Shown: positions 17,470 to 26,340 of the stretch, piece after piece
Numbering within the stretch: position 1 is the stretch's first letter
Layout: each line of letters opens with the position of its first letter
NCBI GenBank assembly: GCA_900320095.1
Contig: ONQZ01000008.1
Location: forward strand, 1 to 59,940
Length of the DNA: 59,940 nt
Source: an uncultured Lentisphaerota bacterium
GTDB lineage: Bacteria > Verrucomicrobiota > Lentisphaeria > Victivallales > UBA1829
Direction of reading: 5' to 3'
Made by a program: the position numbers and the translations under genes
The notes under the pieces: model-generated
What the model saw: only the letters and a program-made list of their open reading frames with translations
Databases searched by the model: none
Told to the model about the DNA's origin: nothing

Positions 17470-20400
17470 TCAGGCTTTCCGGACTTCGACTCCGCAGGGT
17501 TTGCCGTTCAGGTCACCGTCGAGGGCTTCGCTGCCGGCGGGGATGAATTCGATGTTCGTGGCGAGCGTTTCCGCGCAGATGTGTTCGCGTCCGGACGCGA
17601 GCGCGTCGAGCAAGTCCTGTCCGGCGGTCACGCGCACGGCGATGCGGTCGGAGACCTGCAGGTCCATCTCCTTGCGGAGATTCTGGATGCGGCTCACGAG
17701 CTCGCGGGCGTAGCCCTCGGCGAGCAGTTCGTCGTTCAGCTCGGTGTCAAGCGCAATCGTGAGGGACGCGTCCGCCGCCACGCAGAATCCGGGACGTTCG
17801 GTGCGGTTGACCACGATGTCGGCGGGGCCGAGCAGGCAGGTCGCGCCGTCCTCGAGCTTCAGTTCGTACGGAGTGCCCGCCATGATGGACGAGATCACGT
17901 GCGAGGAGAGCTTGGCGATCTCGGCGGCGAACGCCTTCATCTTCGGGCCGAGGCGGGAACCGAGGCTCTTGAAGTTCGCCTTCGCGGAGAGATGCACCAG
18001 CGACTCCTCGTCGCCGAATATGTCGACCTTCTTCACGTTCAGTTCGTCCGCGATCACGCTTTCGCTCAGGGCGAGCAGTTCGCGCACCTCGGGGTCGATG
18101 GACACCAGCACGGCGCGCGCCAGAGGCTGGCGCACCTTCAGAGAACGCTGCGTGCGGAGGAAACGGCCGAGCGAGACGGCCTTCTGCGCGAGGGCGTTCT
18201 GGCGTTCCAGCTTCTCGTCGCGGCGGAAGAGTTCCGGCTCGGGGAAGTCGCAGAGGTGGACGGATTCGGGCATGTCTTCGGTGCGGAGAGAACGGTATAT
18301 CTCCTCGGTGATGAACGGGATGAACGGCGCGGCGGCCTTCGCGAAGGTCACCAGCACGTAGTACAGCGTGGCGTACGCCTCGGCCTTGTCCTGATCGTCC
18401 TGGCTCTTCCAGAAACGGCGGCGGCTGAGGCGGATGTACCAGTTCGTAAGGTCCTCAACGAACGCCTCGAAGCGGTTCGCGGCGGGCTGGAGCTGGTACT
18501 GGTCCATGTTCGCGCGGATCTCCTGCACCATGTCGGCGAGGCTGGAGAGGATCCAGCGGTCGAGCGGATTCGAGGGGTTCTCCGGCGCGGCGAGCGGGCC
18601 GGGCGCGGGTTTCCAGTTGTCGACGTTCGCGTAGGTCATGAAGAACGAGAAGGAGTTCCAGATCGGCAGGATCACGCTGCGCATGGCCTCCTTCACGGCG
18701 GCCTCGGAGAACTTCAGGTCCTCGGCGCGGACGACCTGCGATCCGAGCAGGACCAGACGGAGCGCATCGGCGCCGTAGGTGTTCACGATCTGCATCGGGT
18801 CGGGGTAGTTGCGGAGGCGCTTCGACATCTTCTGCCCGTCTTCCGCGAGGACCATGCCGTTCACGACCACGTGCATCGCGGGCGGCTTGTCGAAGAGCGC
18901 GCTGGCGAGGACGGTGAGCGTGTAGAACCAGCCGCGGGTCTGGTCCTGCCCCTCGGCGATGAAGTCGGCGGGGAAGCCTTCCTCGAAGTGCTCCTTGTCC
19001 TCGAAGGGATAGTGTTTCTGGGCGTACGGCATGGAGCCGCTTTCGAACCAGCAGTCGAGCACTTCCGGCACGCGGCGGAGCACGGTGCCCTTTTCGGTCG
19101 TGATCGTCATCTCGTCCACGAAATGCTTGTGGATGTCGGTGACCTTCTTTCCGGTGAGCTTTTCGAGCTCGGCGACGGATCCGACGCAGACGGTCTCGCC
19201 GGTCTCAGTGTTGCGCCAGATCGGCAGCGGGCAGCCCCAGTAGCGGTTGCGGCTGATCGCCCAGTCGCGGGCGTTTTCGAGCCACTTGCCGAAGCGGCCT
19301 TCCTTGATGTGGGCGGGGACCCAGGTCATCTGCGAGTTCGCGCGGAGCATTTTTTCCTTGATCGGGTCGATCTTCACGAACCAGGTGGAGACCGCCTTGT
19401 AAATGAGCGGGGAGTCGTCGCGCCAGCAGTGGGGATAGCTGTGCTTGATGGTGCCGCGGTGGATGAGCTTGCCCTCGGATTTGAGGCGCGCGATGATCTC
19501 GGCGTCGACGTCCTTCACATAGCGTCCGGCGTAGTCCGGGACCTCGTTCGTGAACTTGCATTCGGCGTCGAGCGGGCAGACGCCGGGGACTCCGTTGGCT
19601 GCGCCCGCGATGGCGTCGTCTTCGCCGAAGCCCGGTGCGATGTGCACGATGCCCGTGCCGTCCTCGGTGCTCACGTAGTCGGCGTTGATGATGCGGAACG
19701 CGCCTTCGGCTTCCTTGTCCGCGAAGTAGTCGAAGAGCGGGATGTAGTGGCGGCCCGCCATATCCGAGCCTTTGAAGCGCGCGAGGATCTCCGGCATGGC
19801 GTCCGCCTTGTAGTAGGCGTGCAGACGGGATTCGGCGAGGATGAACGTGTCGTTGCCGTCCTTCACCTTCACATAGTCGATGTCCGGGCCCATGGCGAGC
19901 GCCATGTTCGACGGCAGCGTCCACGGGGTGGTCGTCCACGCCAGCACGCTCGTCTCCGGCTCGTCCTTCAGGCGGAACCGGATGGTGATGGCGGGGTCGG
20001 TGACTTCCTTGTAGCCCTGGTTGGCCTCGAAGTTGGAGAGCGGGGTGGAGCAGCGGGCGCAGTACGGCAGGATCTTGTAGCCTTCATAGATCAGGCCCTT
20101 GTCCCACAGCTGGCGGAACACCCACCAGATGGACTCCATGTACTTCATGTCCATCGTGCGGTAGCCGTTGCGGAAGTCGACCCAGCGGCCCATGCGCTTC
20201 ACGATGGTCTCCCATTCGCTGGTGTAGCGCAGCACGATGCCGCGGCAGGCTTCGTTGAACTTGCCGATGCCGTAGTCCTCGATCTCCTTCTTGCCGGAGA
20301 GCTTCAGCTGCTTCTCCATCTCGTACTCGACCGGGAGGCCGTGGCAGTCCCAGCCGAACGTGCGTTCGCAGTATTTGCCGCGCATGGTCTGGTAGCGCGG

Positions 20401-20604
20401 GATCACGTCCTTGATCGTGCCGGCGAGGATGTGGCCGTAGTGCGGCAGGCCGGTGGCGAACGGAGGTCCGTCGTAGAACAGGAATTCAGGATTGCCCTTC
20501 CGGTTCTGAAGCGACTTTTGGAACGTGCCGTTCTGCTCCCAGAATGCAAGATTGGCTTCTTCGATGGAGGGGAACTCGGTGCTCCCCGAAACTGCTTTGA
20601 ACAT
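17470..20604 (-). CDS. ileS: Isoleucyl-tRNA synthetase
   Basis: The protein is 1044 residues. This class I synthetase charges tRNA-Ile and edits valine. The HIGH-type motif is in PPFATGLPHYGHILAGTIKD, the editing-domain and WGCPLPIW motifs follow, and KMSKRLRNYPDP is the ATP-binding loop. The length and these sequence variants match the longer eukaryote-like (type 2) IleRS found in many anaerobes and PVC bacteria rather than the E. coli type. Type 2 enzymes are commonly less sensitive to mupirocin (family knowledge, not tested here). It starts 56 nt after a small membrane-protein gene. Confidence 0.95.
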   Translation of the reverse strand: MFKAVSGSTEFPSIEEANLAFWEQNGTFQKSLQNRKGNPEFLFYDGPPFATGLPHYGHILAGTIKDVIPRYQTMRGKYCERTFGWDCHGLPVEYEMEKQLKLSGKKEIEDYGIGKFNEACRGIVLRYTSEWETIVKRMGRWVDFRNGYRTMDMKYMESIWWVFRQLWDKGLIYEGYKILPYCARCSTPLSNFEANQGYKEVTDPAITIRFRLKDEPETSVLAWTTTPWTLPSNMALAMGPDIDYVKVKDGNDTFILAESRLHAYYKADAMPEILARFKGSDMAGRHYIPLFDYFADKEAEGAFRIINADYVSTEDGTGIVHIAPGFGEDDAIAGAANGVPGVCPLDAECKFTNEVPDYAGRYVKDVDAEIIARLKSEGKLIHRGTIKHSYPHCWRDDSPLIYKAVSTWFVKIDPIKEKMLRANSQMTWVPAHIKEGRFGKWLENARDWAISRNRYWGCPLPIWRNTETGETVCVGSVAELEKLTGKKVTDIHKHFVDEMTITTEKGTVLRRVPEVLDCWFESGSMPYAQKHYPFEDKEHFEEGFPADFIAEGQDQTRGWFYTLTVLASALFDKPPAMHVVVNGMVLAEDGQKMSKRLRNYPDPMQIVNTYGADALRLVLLGSQVVRAEDLKFSEAAVKEAMRSVILPIWNSFSFFMTYANVDNWKPAPGPLAAPENPSNPLDRWILSSLADMVQEIRANMDQYQLQPAANRFEAFVEDLTNWYIRLSRRRFWKSQDDQDKAEAYATLYYVLVTFAKAAAPFIPFITEEIYRSLRTEDMPESVHLCDFPEPELFRRDEKLERQNALAQKAVSLGRFLRTQRSLKVRQPLARAVLVSIDPEVRELLALSESVIADELNVKKVDIFGDEESLVHLSAKANFKSLGSRLGPKMKAFAAEIAKLSSHVISSIMAGTPYELKLEDGATCLLGPADIVVNRTERPGFCVAADASLTIALDTELNDELLAEGYARELVSRIQNLRKEMDLQVSDRIAVRVTAGQDLLDALASGREHICAETLATNIEFIPAGSEALDGDLNGKPCGVEVRKA

Positions 20605-20660
20605 GATTCAAAACCTCGTGTATGGGAAAGTGAAAGATAAATCAGGGGAAATGAGGAGGA

Positions 20661-21236
20661 TCAGAGGCGTTCGATGCGCGCCATCTTCGCGTACGGCATG
20701 CGGAGCACGCGCGGCGTCTCGCCCTCGTTGGATTCCAGCTCGAACACGGCCAGCGTGTCCTGCGCCTCGAGGATCTTCGCGATCATGAGCGCGGAGCCGT
20801 CGGCGAGCTCCAGGCGGAACTGCGCCTTGATGCTGGAGGCGTCGGACGATCCTTTGAGCTTCGCGAAATTGTCCTTGCTCGGCGTGGAGTCGATGCGGCG
20901 GCGTTCCGCCTCGATCTGGTCGCGTTCCGCCGTGAGGCGTTCGGTCTCGCGTTTCGCCTCGGAAACCGCTTTCGCGCGGATCACGAGCTTGCGGACGAGC
21001 AGGATGAATGGATAGACGACCGGCAGGATCAGGCCGATCCAGAAATGCTTTTTGCCGTTCATCCCGGTCGAGTTTGCGAATTCGTAGGAGGCGAATCCGG
21101 ACAGAAGCCAGACGAGGACGAGGATGCCCCATTTGAACGCCCAGGCGTTCTGCGCGTTCGCGATGTCGATGAAACTGCCCGAGCCGGAGGCGAACTGGGA
21201 AAACAGCTCTTTCACAAAATCAAGAATTCCGCTCAT
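20661..21236 (-). CDS. Hypothetical membrane protein with coiled coil
   Basis: The protein is 191 residues. Two hydrophobic helices lie at about residues 32-52 and 66-84, followed by a charged coiled coil (about 85-125, Arg/Glu/Ala-rich) and a C-terminal domain of about 60 residues with alternating hydrophobic pattern (RLELADGSALMIAKILEAQ). I do not recognise the C-terminal domain. It is the first gene of a transcription unit continuing to ileS. A weak promoter (TTTAAA, 17 nt, TATATT) can be read upstream, flanked by a CCGCCT/AGGCGG inverted repeat at 21296-21322. Confidence 0.75.
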   Translation of the reverse strand: MSGILDFVKELFSQFASGSGSFIDIANAQNAWAFKWGILVLVWLLSGFASYEFANSTGMNGKKHFWIGLILPVVYPFILLVRKLVIRAKAVSEAKRETERLTAERDQIEAERRRIDSTPSKDNFAKLKGSSDASSIKAQFRLELADGSALMIAKILEAQDTLAVFELESNEGETPRVLRMPYAKMARIERL

Positions 21237-21394
21237 ATTTGATTCCCTTACGGTTAATATGGTGTGACAAATTATTGCAGAGTATTAATATAGCACCGCC
21301 TTTTCATAATTTAAAGAGGCGGAAAGCGTTTTTTTCGAAAAACTCCGGGCGGAAACAAGTAAAAACGAAAAAAAACGATTTTAAAGACGCAAAA

Positions 21395-21427
21395 GGCCCG
21401 TCCGAACGGGGAAGGTTCGGACGGGCC
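21395..21427 (-). terminator. Intrinsic terminator after PFOR gene
   Basis: A 13-bp perfect GC-rich stem (21395-21407 with 21415-21427) and a 7-nt loop, followed on the minus strand by TTTT, 42 nt past the PFOR stop codon. Confidence 0.85.
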
Positions 21428-21468
21428 GGATGTCGCGTTTAACGCGTGTTCCGATCAGGAACGGAGGC

Positions 21469-24400
21469 TTACTTCATGAGCTTGCCGACGTTCTGATAGA
21501 ATTCCATGCGCTTGGCGGCGTCGCTTTCGGCCTGGGCGAAGAGCTCCTCGGCGTGGGCCGGGTTGGTCTTCAGCAGGGCTTTGTAGCGGCCTTCGCTGCG
21601 GATGAATTCCTGGAACTTGCCGTCGGACGGCTTCTTGACATCCCACGTGAACGGCGCATCGGCGTTCGCGGGGTTGTAGCGGTAGAGCGGGAAGTAGCCG
21701 CAATCCACGGCGCGCTTCTGCTCGGTCTGCGTCTTGCTCATGTCGATGTTGTGCGCGATGCAGGGAGCGTAGGCGAAGATGATGGACGGGCCGTTCCAGG
21801 CCTCGGCCTCCTGGAAGGCCTTGAGGGTCTGGGCACGGTCGGCGCCGAGGGCGACGCTGGCGACGTACACGTAGCCGTAGCTCATGCACATGAAGCCCAT
21901 GTTCTTCTTGTAGGTCTTCTTGCCGCCGGCGGCGAACTTGGCGACCGCGGCGGTCGGGGTGGACTTGGAGGACTGTCCGCCGGTGTTGGAGTAGACTTCG
22001 GTGTCGAGGACGAGGATGTTCACGTTCTTGCCCATGGCGACGACGTGGTCGATGCCGCCGTAACCGATGTCGTTGGCCCAGCCGTCACCGCCGATGATCC
22101 ACACGGACTTGTCGCAGAAGTAGTCGGAGAGCTCGAGGATCTTGGAGAGCGTGGGCTTGCCGGAATCGCAGTTGCAGCCGGCAAGGGCTTTTTCAACGGC
22201 GGCCTTCGCGGCCTTCTGGGCGGCGATGGCCTCGTCGGTCTTGGAGTTGTCCCAGAAGCTCATCGCCTTGGTCAGAGCGTCCTTCAGGTCCGCCGGAGCG
22301 CCTTCGCAGGCGAGGACCTTTTCGACTTCCTGCTTCAGGAGGACGCGGTTGGAATCCACGGCCATGCGCATGCCGAAACCGAATTCGGCGTTGTCTTCGA
22401 ACAGGGAGTTCGCCCATGCCGGACCGCGGCCTTCCTTGGTCTTGGTGTACGGGATGGTCGGGAAGGTGCCGGAGTAGATGGAGGAGCAGCCGGTGGCGTT
22501 CGCGACGATGGCGTTTTCACCGAAGAGCTGGCTGACGAGCTTGACGTACGGGGTCTCGCCGCAACCCGCGCATGCGCCGGAGAACTCGAAGAGCGGCTTG
22601 CGGAGCATGGCGCCCTTGACGGTGGCAGTGGTGTTCTTGCCCATGATGTTGTCTTCGGCGGCTTCGAAGAAGGCTTCGTTGGCGTTTTCGCCGGCGGCGC
22701 GTTCTTCTTCGAGGGTGGACCAGACGAGAGCCTGCTTGCCTTCCTTGGCCGTCATCGGGCACTGGTCGAGGCAGACGCCGCAGGCCATGCAGTCTTCGAT
22801 GAAGACCTGAACTTTGAACTTGAGGCCTTCAACCGCGGGAACCGGGTTCTTGGTCGTGAAGCTGGCCGGAGCGGAAGCGAGGGCTTCGTCACGGAAGAGC
22901 TTCGTGCGGATGGCGGCGTGCGGGCAGGCGTTCGCGCAGATGCCGCACTGGATGCAGTTCGCGGCGACCCAGCGCGGGACCTTCGGGGCGAAACCGCGCT
23001 TTTCGAGGCAGGCGGTGCCGGTCGGGAGCGTGCCGTCGATGGACATGGCGGAAACGGGGATGGAATCGCCGTTGTTGCGCATGCTGGGCTCGATGATCTT
23101 CTTGGTGAACTCGTCCGCATCGTCCGGGATGAGCTTGAGGTGTTCGGCGTGCGGGACGCCGTCGAGGGAGGCCGGGACCTTGATCTCGTGGCAGGCGTCG
23201 GCGGCAAGATCAACCAGGGAGTTGTTCATGTCGATGACGTTCTGGCCCTTCTTGGCGAAGGTCTTGGCGTTGAGAAGCTTCATTTCGGCTGCGGCCTTGT
23301 CGAACGGGACGATGCCGGAGACTTTGAAGTAGGCAACCATCATGACGGTGTTCGCGCCCTTGCCGCGGAGGCCGGGCATGTTCTTGATGATGGCTTCGGC
23401 GTTCACGTTGTAGAACTTGATCTCGTTCTTGATGATGTATTCCTGCATGTCGCGGGTCAGGTGGCCGAAGACTTCGTCGTCGGAGTAGTGGCTGTTCAGC
23501 AGGAAGGTGCCGCCCTTCTTGAGGCCCTTCAGCAGGTCGTAGCGGCCGATGTAGGCGGCCGTGGAGCAGGACACGAGGTCCGGGCTGGTGATCAGGTAGG
23601 TGGACTTGATCGGGCTGTCGGAGAAGCGGAGGTGGGAGCAGGTGAGGCCGAAGGACTTCTTGGAGTCGTAGGCGAAGTAGGCCTGGGCGTCCTTGTCCGT
23701 GAGGTGGCCGATGACCTTGATGGTGGTCTTGTTCGCGCCGACGGTGCCGTCGCCGCCGAGGCCGTAGAACATGCAGGCGGTGGTGCCTTCCGGCTCGGTC
23801 GTGATGTGCTCGTCGATCGGGAGGGAGGTGTTGGTCACGTCGTCGTCGATGCCGACGGTGAAGCCGTGGAAGCCGCCCTTTTCGAGGTGCTTGAAGACGG
23901 CGAGGATCATGGAGGGCGTGAAGTCCTTGGAGGAGAGGCCGTAGCGGCCGCCGATCACGGTGATGGCGGGGTTGTTGACGGCGATCTTGACGTCCATGTA
24001 GAGCGGTTCGCCGATGGCGCCCGGCTCTTTGGTGCGGTCGAGGACGGCGATGCGCTTGACGGTCTTCGGGAGAGCGGCGAGGAAGGCTTCCGTGAAGAAG
24101 GGACGGTAGAGGCGGACCTTGACGAGGCCGTACTTGGTGCCGCGCTTGGCGTTCAGGTAGTCGATGGTCTCTTCGATGGCTTCGCAGCTGGAGCCCATGG
24201 AGACGATCACGTCGGTGGCGTCGGCGGCGCCGACGTAGTCGAACAGGTGGTAGGAACGGCCGGTGACCTTCGCGACGGCGTCCATCTTTTCCTGGACGAT
24301 GGCGGGGCAGGCTTCATAGAACTTGTTGACCGTTTCGCGGCCCTGGAAGTAAACGTCGCCGTTCTGGGCGCCGACTTTGCAGACGGGCTTTTCAGGACGG

Positions 24401-25023
24401 AGTGCGCGGGCGCGGAACTCTTCAATGTACTGGGGCTCGACGAGCTTGGCGATGTCCTCATAGGGGATCTCTTCGAACTTGTGCACTTCGTGGGAGGTGC
24501 GGAAACCGTCGAAGAACTGAAGGAACGGGACTTTCGCCTTGTAGGTGGAGAGGTGGGCGACGAGCGCGAGGTCCATTTCTTCCTGGACGCTGGCAGCCGC
24601 GAGCATGGCGAAACCGGTGTTGCGGCAGGCCATCACGTCGGAGTGGTCGCCGAAAATCGCGAGGGACTGGCAGGCGAGCGAACGCGCAGTGACATGGAAG
24701 ACGGTCGGGAGGAGTTCGCCGGCGATCTTGTACATGTTCGGGATCATCAGGAGGAGGCCCTGGGAAGCCGTGTAGGTGGTCGTGAGGGACCCGGCGGCAA
24801 GACAGCCGTGGACGGCGCCCGCGGCGCCCGCTTCGGACTGCATCTCGACGACCGAGACCTGCTTGCCCCAGATGTTTCTCTTGTCTTCGGCGGCCCACTG
24901 GTCGACCCATTCGCCCATGGTGGACGAAGGAGTGATCGGGTAGATCGCGGCGGTTTCGCTCAACGCATAAGCAACGTACGCGGCCGCGTAGTTGCCGTCC
25001 TGAGTGTTGATTTTGCCCGGCAT
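21469..25023 (-). CDS. nifJ: Pyruvate:ferredoxin (flavodoxin) oxidoreductase, single-chain
   Basis: The protein is 1184 residues, the full-length fused form. It oxidatively decarboxylates pyruvate to acetyl-CoA and CO2 and reduces ferredoxin or flavodoxin. The order is: domain I with AIYPITPSSTMGEWVDQWA, domain II, the gamma-like domain, a 2x[4Fe-4S] domain (CIQCGICANACPHA and CMACGVCLDQCPM), then the TPP domain. The TPP domain carries SGACAGCGETPYVKL for the proximal cluster and GGDGWANDIGYGGIDHV for the diphosphate/Mg site. It is a monocistronic gene with a strong promoter and terminator, consistent with high expression in fermentative metabolism. It is oxygen-sensitive in known cases, which supports an anaerobic host. 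Confidence 0.96.
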   Translation of the reverse strand: MPGKINTQDGNYAAAYVAYALSETAAIYPITPSSTMGEWVDQWAAEDKRNIWGKQVSVVEMQSEAGAAGAVHGCLAAGSLTTTYTASQGLLLMIPNMYKIAGELLPTVFHVTARSLACQSLAIFGDHSDVMACRNTGFAMLAAASVQEEMDLALVAHLSTYKAKVPFLQFFDGFRTSHEVHKFEEIPYEDIAKLVEPQYIEEFRARALRPEKPVCKVGAQNGDVYFQGRETVNKFYEACPAIVQEKMDAVAKVTGRSYHLFDYVGAADATDVIVSMGSSCEAIEETIDYLNAKRGTKYGLVKVRLYRPFFTEAFLAALPKTVKRIAVLDRTKEPGAIGEPLYMDVKIAVNNPAITVIGGRYGLSSKDFTPSMILAVFKHLEKGGFHGFTVGIDDDVTNTSLPIDEHITTEPEGTTACMFYGLGGDGTVGANKTTIKVIGHLTDKDAQAYFAYDSKKSFGLTCSHLRFSDSPIKSTYLITSPDLVSCSTAAYIGRYDLLKGLKKGGTFLLNSHYSDDEVFGHLTRDMQEYIIKNEIKFYNVNAEAIIKNMPGLRGKGANTVMMVAYFKVSGIVPFDKAAAEMKLLNAKTFAKKGQNVIDMNNSLVDLAADACHEIKVPASLDGVPHAEHLKLIPDDADEFTKKIIEPSMRNNGDSIPVSAMSIDGTLPTGTACLEKRGFAPKVPRWVAANCIQCGICANACPHAAIRTKLFRDEALASAPASFTTKNPVPAVEGLKFKVQVFIEDCMACGVCLDQCPMTAKEGKQALVWSTLEEERAAGENANEAFFEAAEDNIMGKNTTATVKGAMLRKPLFEFSGACAGCGETPYVKLVSQLFGENAIVANATGCSSIYSGTFPTIPYTKTKEGRGPAWANSLFEDNAEFGFGMRMAVDSNRVLLKQEVEKVLACEGAPADLKDALTKAMSFWDNSKTDEAIAAQKAAKAAVEKALAGCNCDSGKPTLSKILELSDYFCDKSVWIIGGDGWANDIGYGGIDHVVAMGKNVNILVLDTEVYSNTGGQSSKSTPTAAVAKFAAGGKKTYKKNMGFMCMSYGYVYVASVALGADRAQTLKAFQEAEAWNGPSIIFAYAPCIAHNIDMSKTQTEQKRAVDCGYFPLYRYNPANADAPFTWDVKKPSDGKFQEFIRSEGRYKALLKTNPAHAEELFAQAESDAAKRMEFYQNVGKLMK

Positions 25024-25102
25024 TTGAGTTTTTTCCTTTGCTGGTTGGGTTAAGTGCAGCTGTTATGCTGTGTTGTATGATTTGGGAGAATAGTATTCTT
25101 TT

Positions 25103-25131
25103 AATATACTACAGGAAACCCGCGTTGTCAA
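25103..25131 (-). promoter_or_regulatory. Strong promoter of the PFOR gene
   Basis: On the minus strand, TTGACA (25126-25131) and TATATT (25103-25108) have exact 17-nt spacing, with an 80-nt leader before the start codon. Between this promoter and the miniature element at 25291 there is about 160 nt in which I see no gene. Confidence 0.8.
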
Positions 25132-25290
25132 GCTTTATTTGCAAAAAACGCGCTCGCGCGCGAAAACGCATGCGCGTGGGCGGAAGTTGTATGGCAAAAA
25201 AAAACGCACCCGTCATCCCGGTCCCTCCGGACGGATCCCGGAGAAAATGGAGACGCGCACGGTCCGGCTATGAAACGGATGAAGGATCCG

Positions 25291-25462
25291 TTCGGGGTAT
25301 CTCTAAAAATTCGATCGGATGGATTTTCAGCGTATGGGCTAAAAGGCCAATGCAAGAAGATTTGAGCGTGGCTACCTGAAGGTAACCACCGAAAATCTTC
25401 CCAATCGGGATTTGCCTGGAGGCGAAAAGCCGCCGAAAACCAATTTTTAGAGGTGCCCTTCG
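25291..25462. mobile_element. Miniature inverted-repeat element (MITE-like), about 164 bp
   Basis: The ends are imperfect 17-bp inverted repeats: GGGTATCTCTAAAAATT (25295-25311) and, on the opposite strand, GGGCACCTCTAAAAATT (25442-25458). Both are bordered by the direct repeat TTCG (25291-25294 and 25459-25462), a candidate 4-bp target duplication. The inside is also partly self-complementary: a near-perfect hairpin at its centre (25356-25400) pairs GAAGATTT with AAATCTTC and GTGGCTACC with GGTAACCAC around a TGAA loop. It has no coding capacity. It sits two bases past the stop codon of the downstream-facing gene. A parent transposase is not in this window. Confidence 0.65.
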
Positions 25463-25463
25463 A

Positions 25464-26066
25464 TTATTTCGCGGGCTTCTTAGCCTTCGCCGCGGGTTTC
25501 TTCGCGGGGGCCGGAGCGGGTTTCGCGGCAGGCTTCGCGGCGGGCTTGGCTTCCGCCTTCTTCGCAGGAGCAGTCTTCACAGCGGGCTTCGCTTCCGCCT
25601 TCTTCGCAGGTTCGACTTTTTTCGCAGAAGCGGGTTTCGCAGCAGGCTTGGCTTCCGCTTTCTTCGCAGGAGCAGGAGCGGGTTTCGCGGCGGGCTTGGC
25701 TTCCGCCTTCTTCGCAGGAGCCGGAGCCGGTTTTGCGGCAGGCTTGGCTTCCGCCTTCTTCGCGGGAGCGGACTTCTTTTCCGCTTTCTTCCCGGCTTTC
25801 TTTTCAACGGCAGGCGCGGCGGCCGTGTCCACTTCATTCGACTGAACAGCATTCGAAGGAAGCACACCTCTCTCAATAAGGTGGTTCATCACGGCTTTGG
25901 ACGTATCGAACAAACCGAAAAGACCGCTCACGGGAATCGTAAGGCGGAGGAAAGGAACGCGCTGATGCTTCGGGCCGCCCACCAGCATGAGGTGGTAGAA
26001 GTCAATCTTGACAAGTCCGCGGGATAAGATGATGTCGGCAACGCCGTCCGTAAAGATTTCTTTCAT
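25464..26066 (-). CDS. Protein with Ala/Lys/Pro repeat tail (histone H1-like)
   Basis: The protein is 200 residues. Residues 1 to about 75 form a compact, unrecognised domain (VADIILSRGLVKIDFYHLM, then LRLTIPVSGLFGLFD). The rest is strongly basic low-complexity sequence made of repeated KKAEAKPAAKPAPAPA units, resembling the tails of bacterial histone H1-like and other nucleic-acid-binding proteins. A frame extends to a TTG at 26084; I use the ATG at 26066. It is monocistronic, with its own promoter. A nucleoid or RNA association is suggested by the tail only. The near-identical DNA repeats in the tail are coding, not a CRISPR. Confidence 0.8.
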   Translation of the reverse strand: MKEIFTDGVADIILSRGLVKIDFYHLMLVGGPKHQRVPFLRLTIPVSGLFGLFDTSKAVMNHLIERGVLPSNAVQSNEVDTAAAPAVEKKAGKKAEKKSAPAKKAEAKPAAKPAPAPAKKAEAKPAAKPAPAPAKKAEAKPAAKPASAKKVEPAKKAEAKPAVKTAPAKKAEAKPAAKPAAKPAPAPAKKPAAKAKKPAK

Positions 26067-26248
26067 GTTCGTTTTCTGCTCCAATTCACAGTTGAAGTTT
26101 TAGTCCCGGCACACCGGAGAAACGCCGTCCGAAACAAATGAGCCGGATCCGGAGCGTTCGCGCCGGATCAAGCTGTTTCACTCGTTTCAAACATCTTGCG
26201 ATTGCGTTTCGGCCGGAATGCTGTTATCCGGGTCCCGAATTCAACGAT

Positions 26249-26277
26249 ACTATAGCCCGCTTCCGCGCAAAAATCAA
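26249..26277 (-). promoter_or_regulatory. Promoter of the Ala/Lys/Pro-tail gene
   Basis: On the minus strand, TTGATT (26272-26277) and TATAGT (26249-26254) are 17 nt apart, in the 274-nt gap after mrdA. It leaves a leader of about 175 nt. Confidence 0.65.
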
Positions 26278-26340
26278 CAGGCAAATAGGACTTTTTTTGA
26301 GTTTTTTTCGAAAAAAACGAAACAATATACGGAAATGAAC

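Noticed and set aside
25038..25379. Plus-strand frame of 113 codons upstream of PFOR
   Set aside because: It runs antisense through the PFOR promoter and into the miniature element, lacks a ribosome-binding site and has no recognisable features.
25490..25800. CRISPR-like direct repeats
   Set aside because: The repeats are in frame and encode the KKAEAKPAAKPA-type tail; spacing is irregular and there are no unique spacers.
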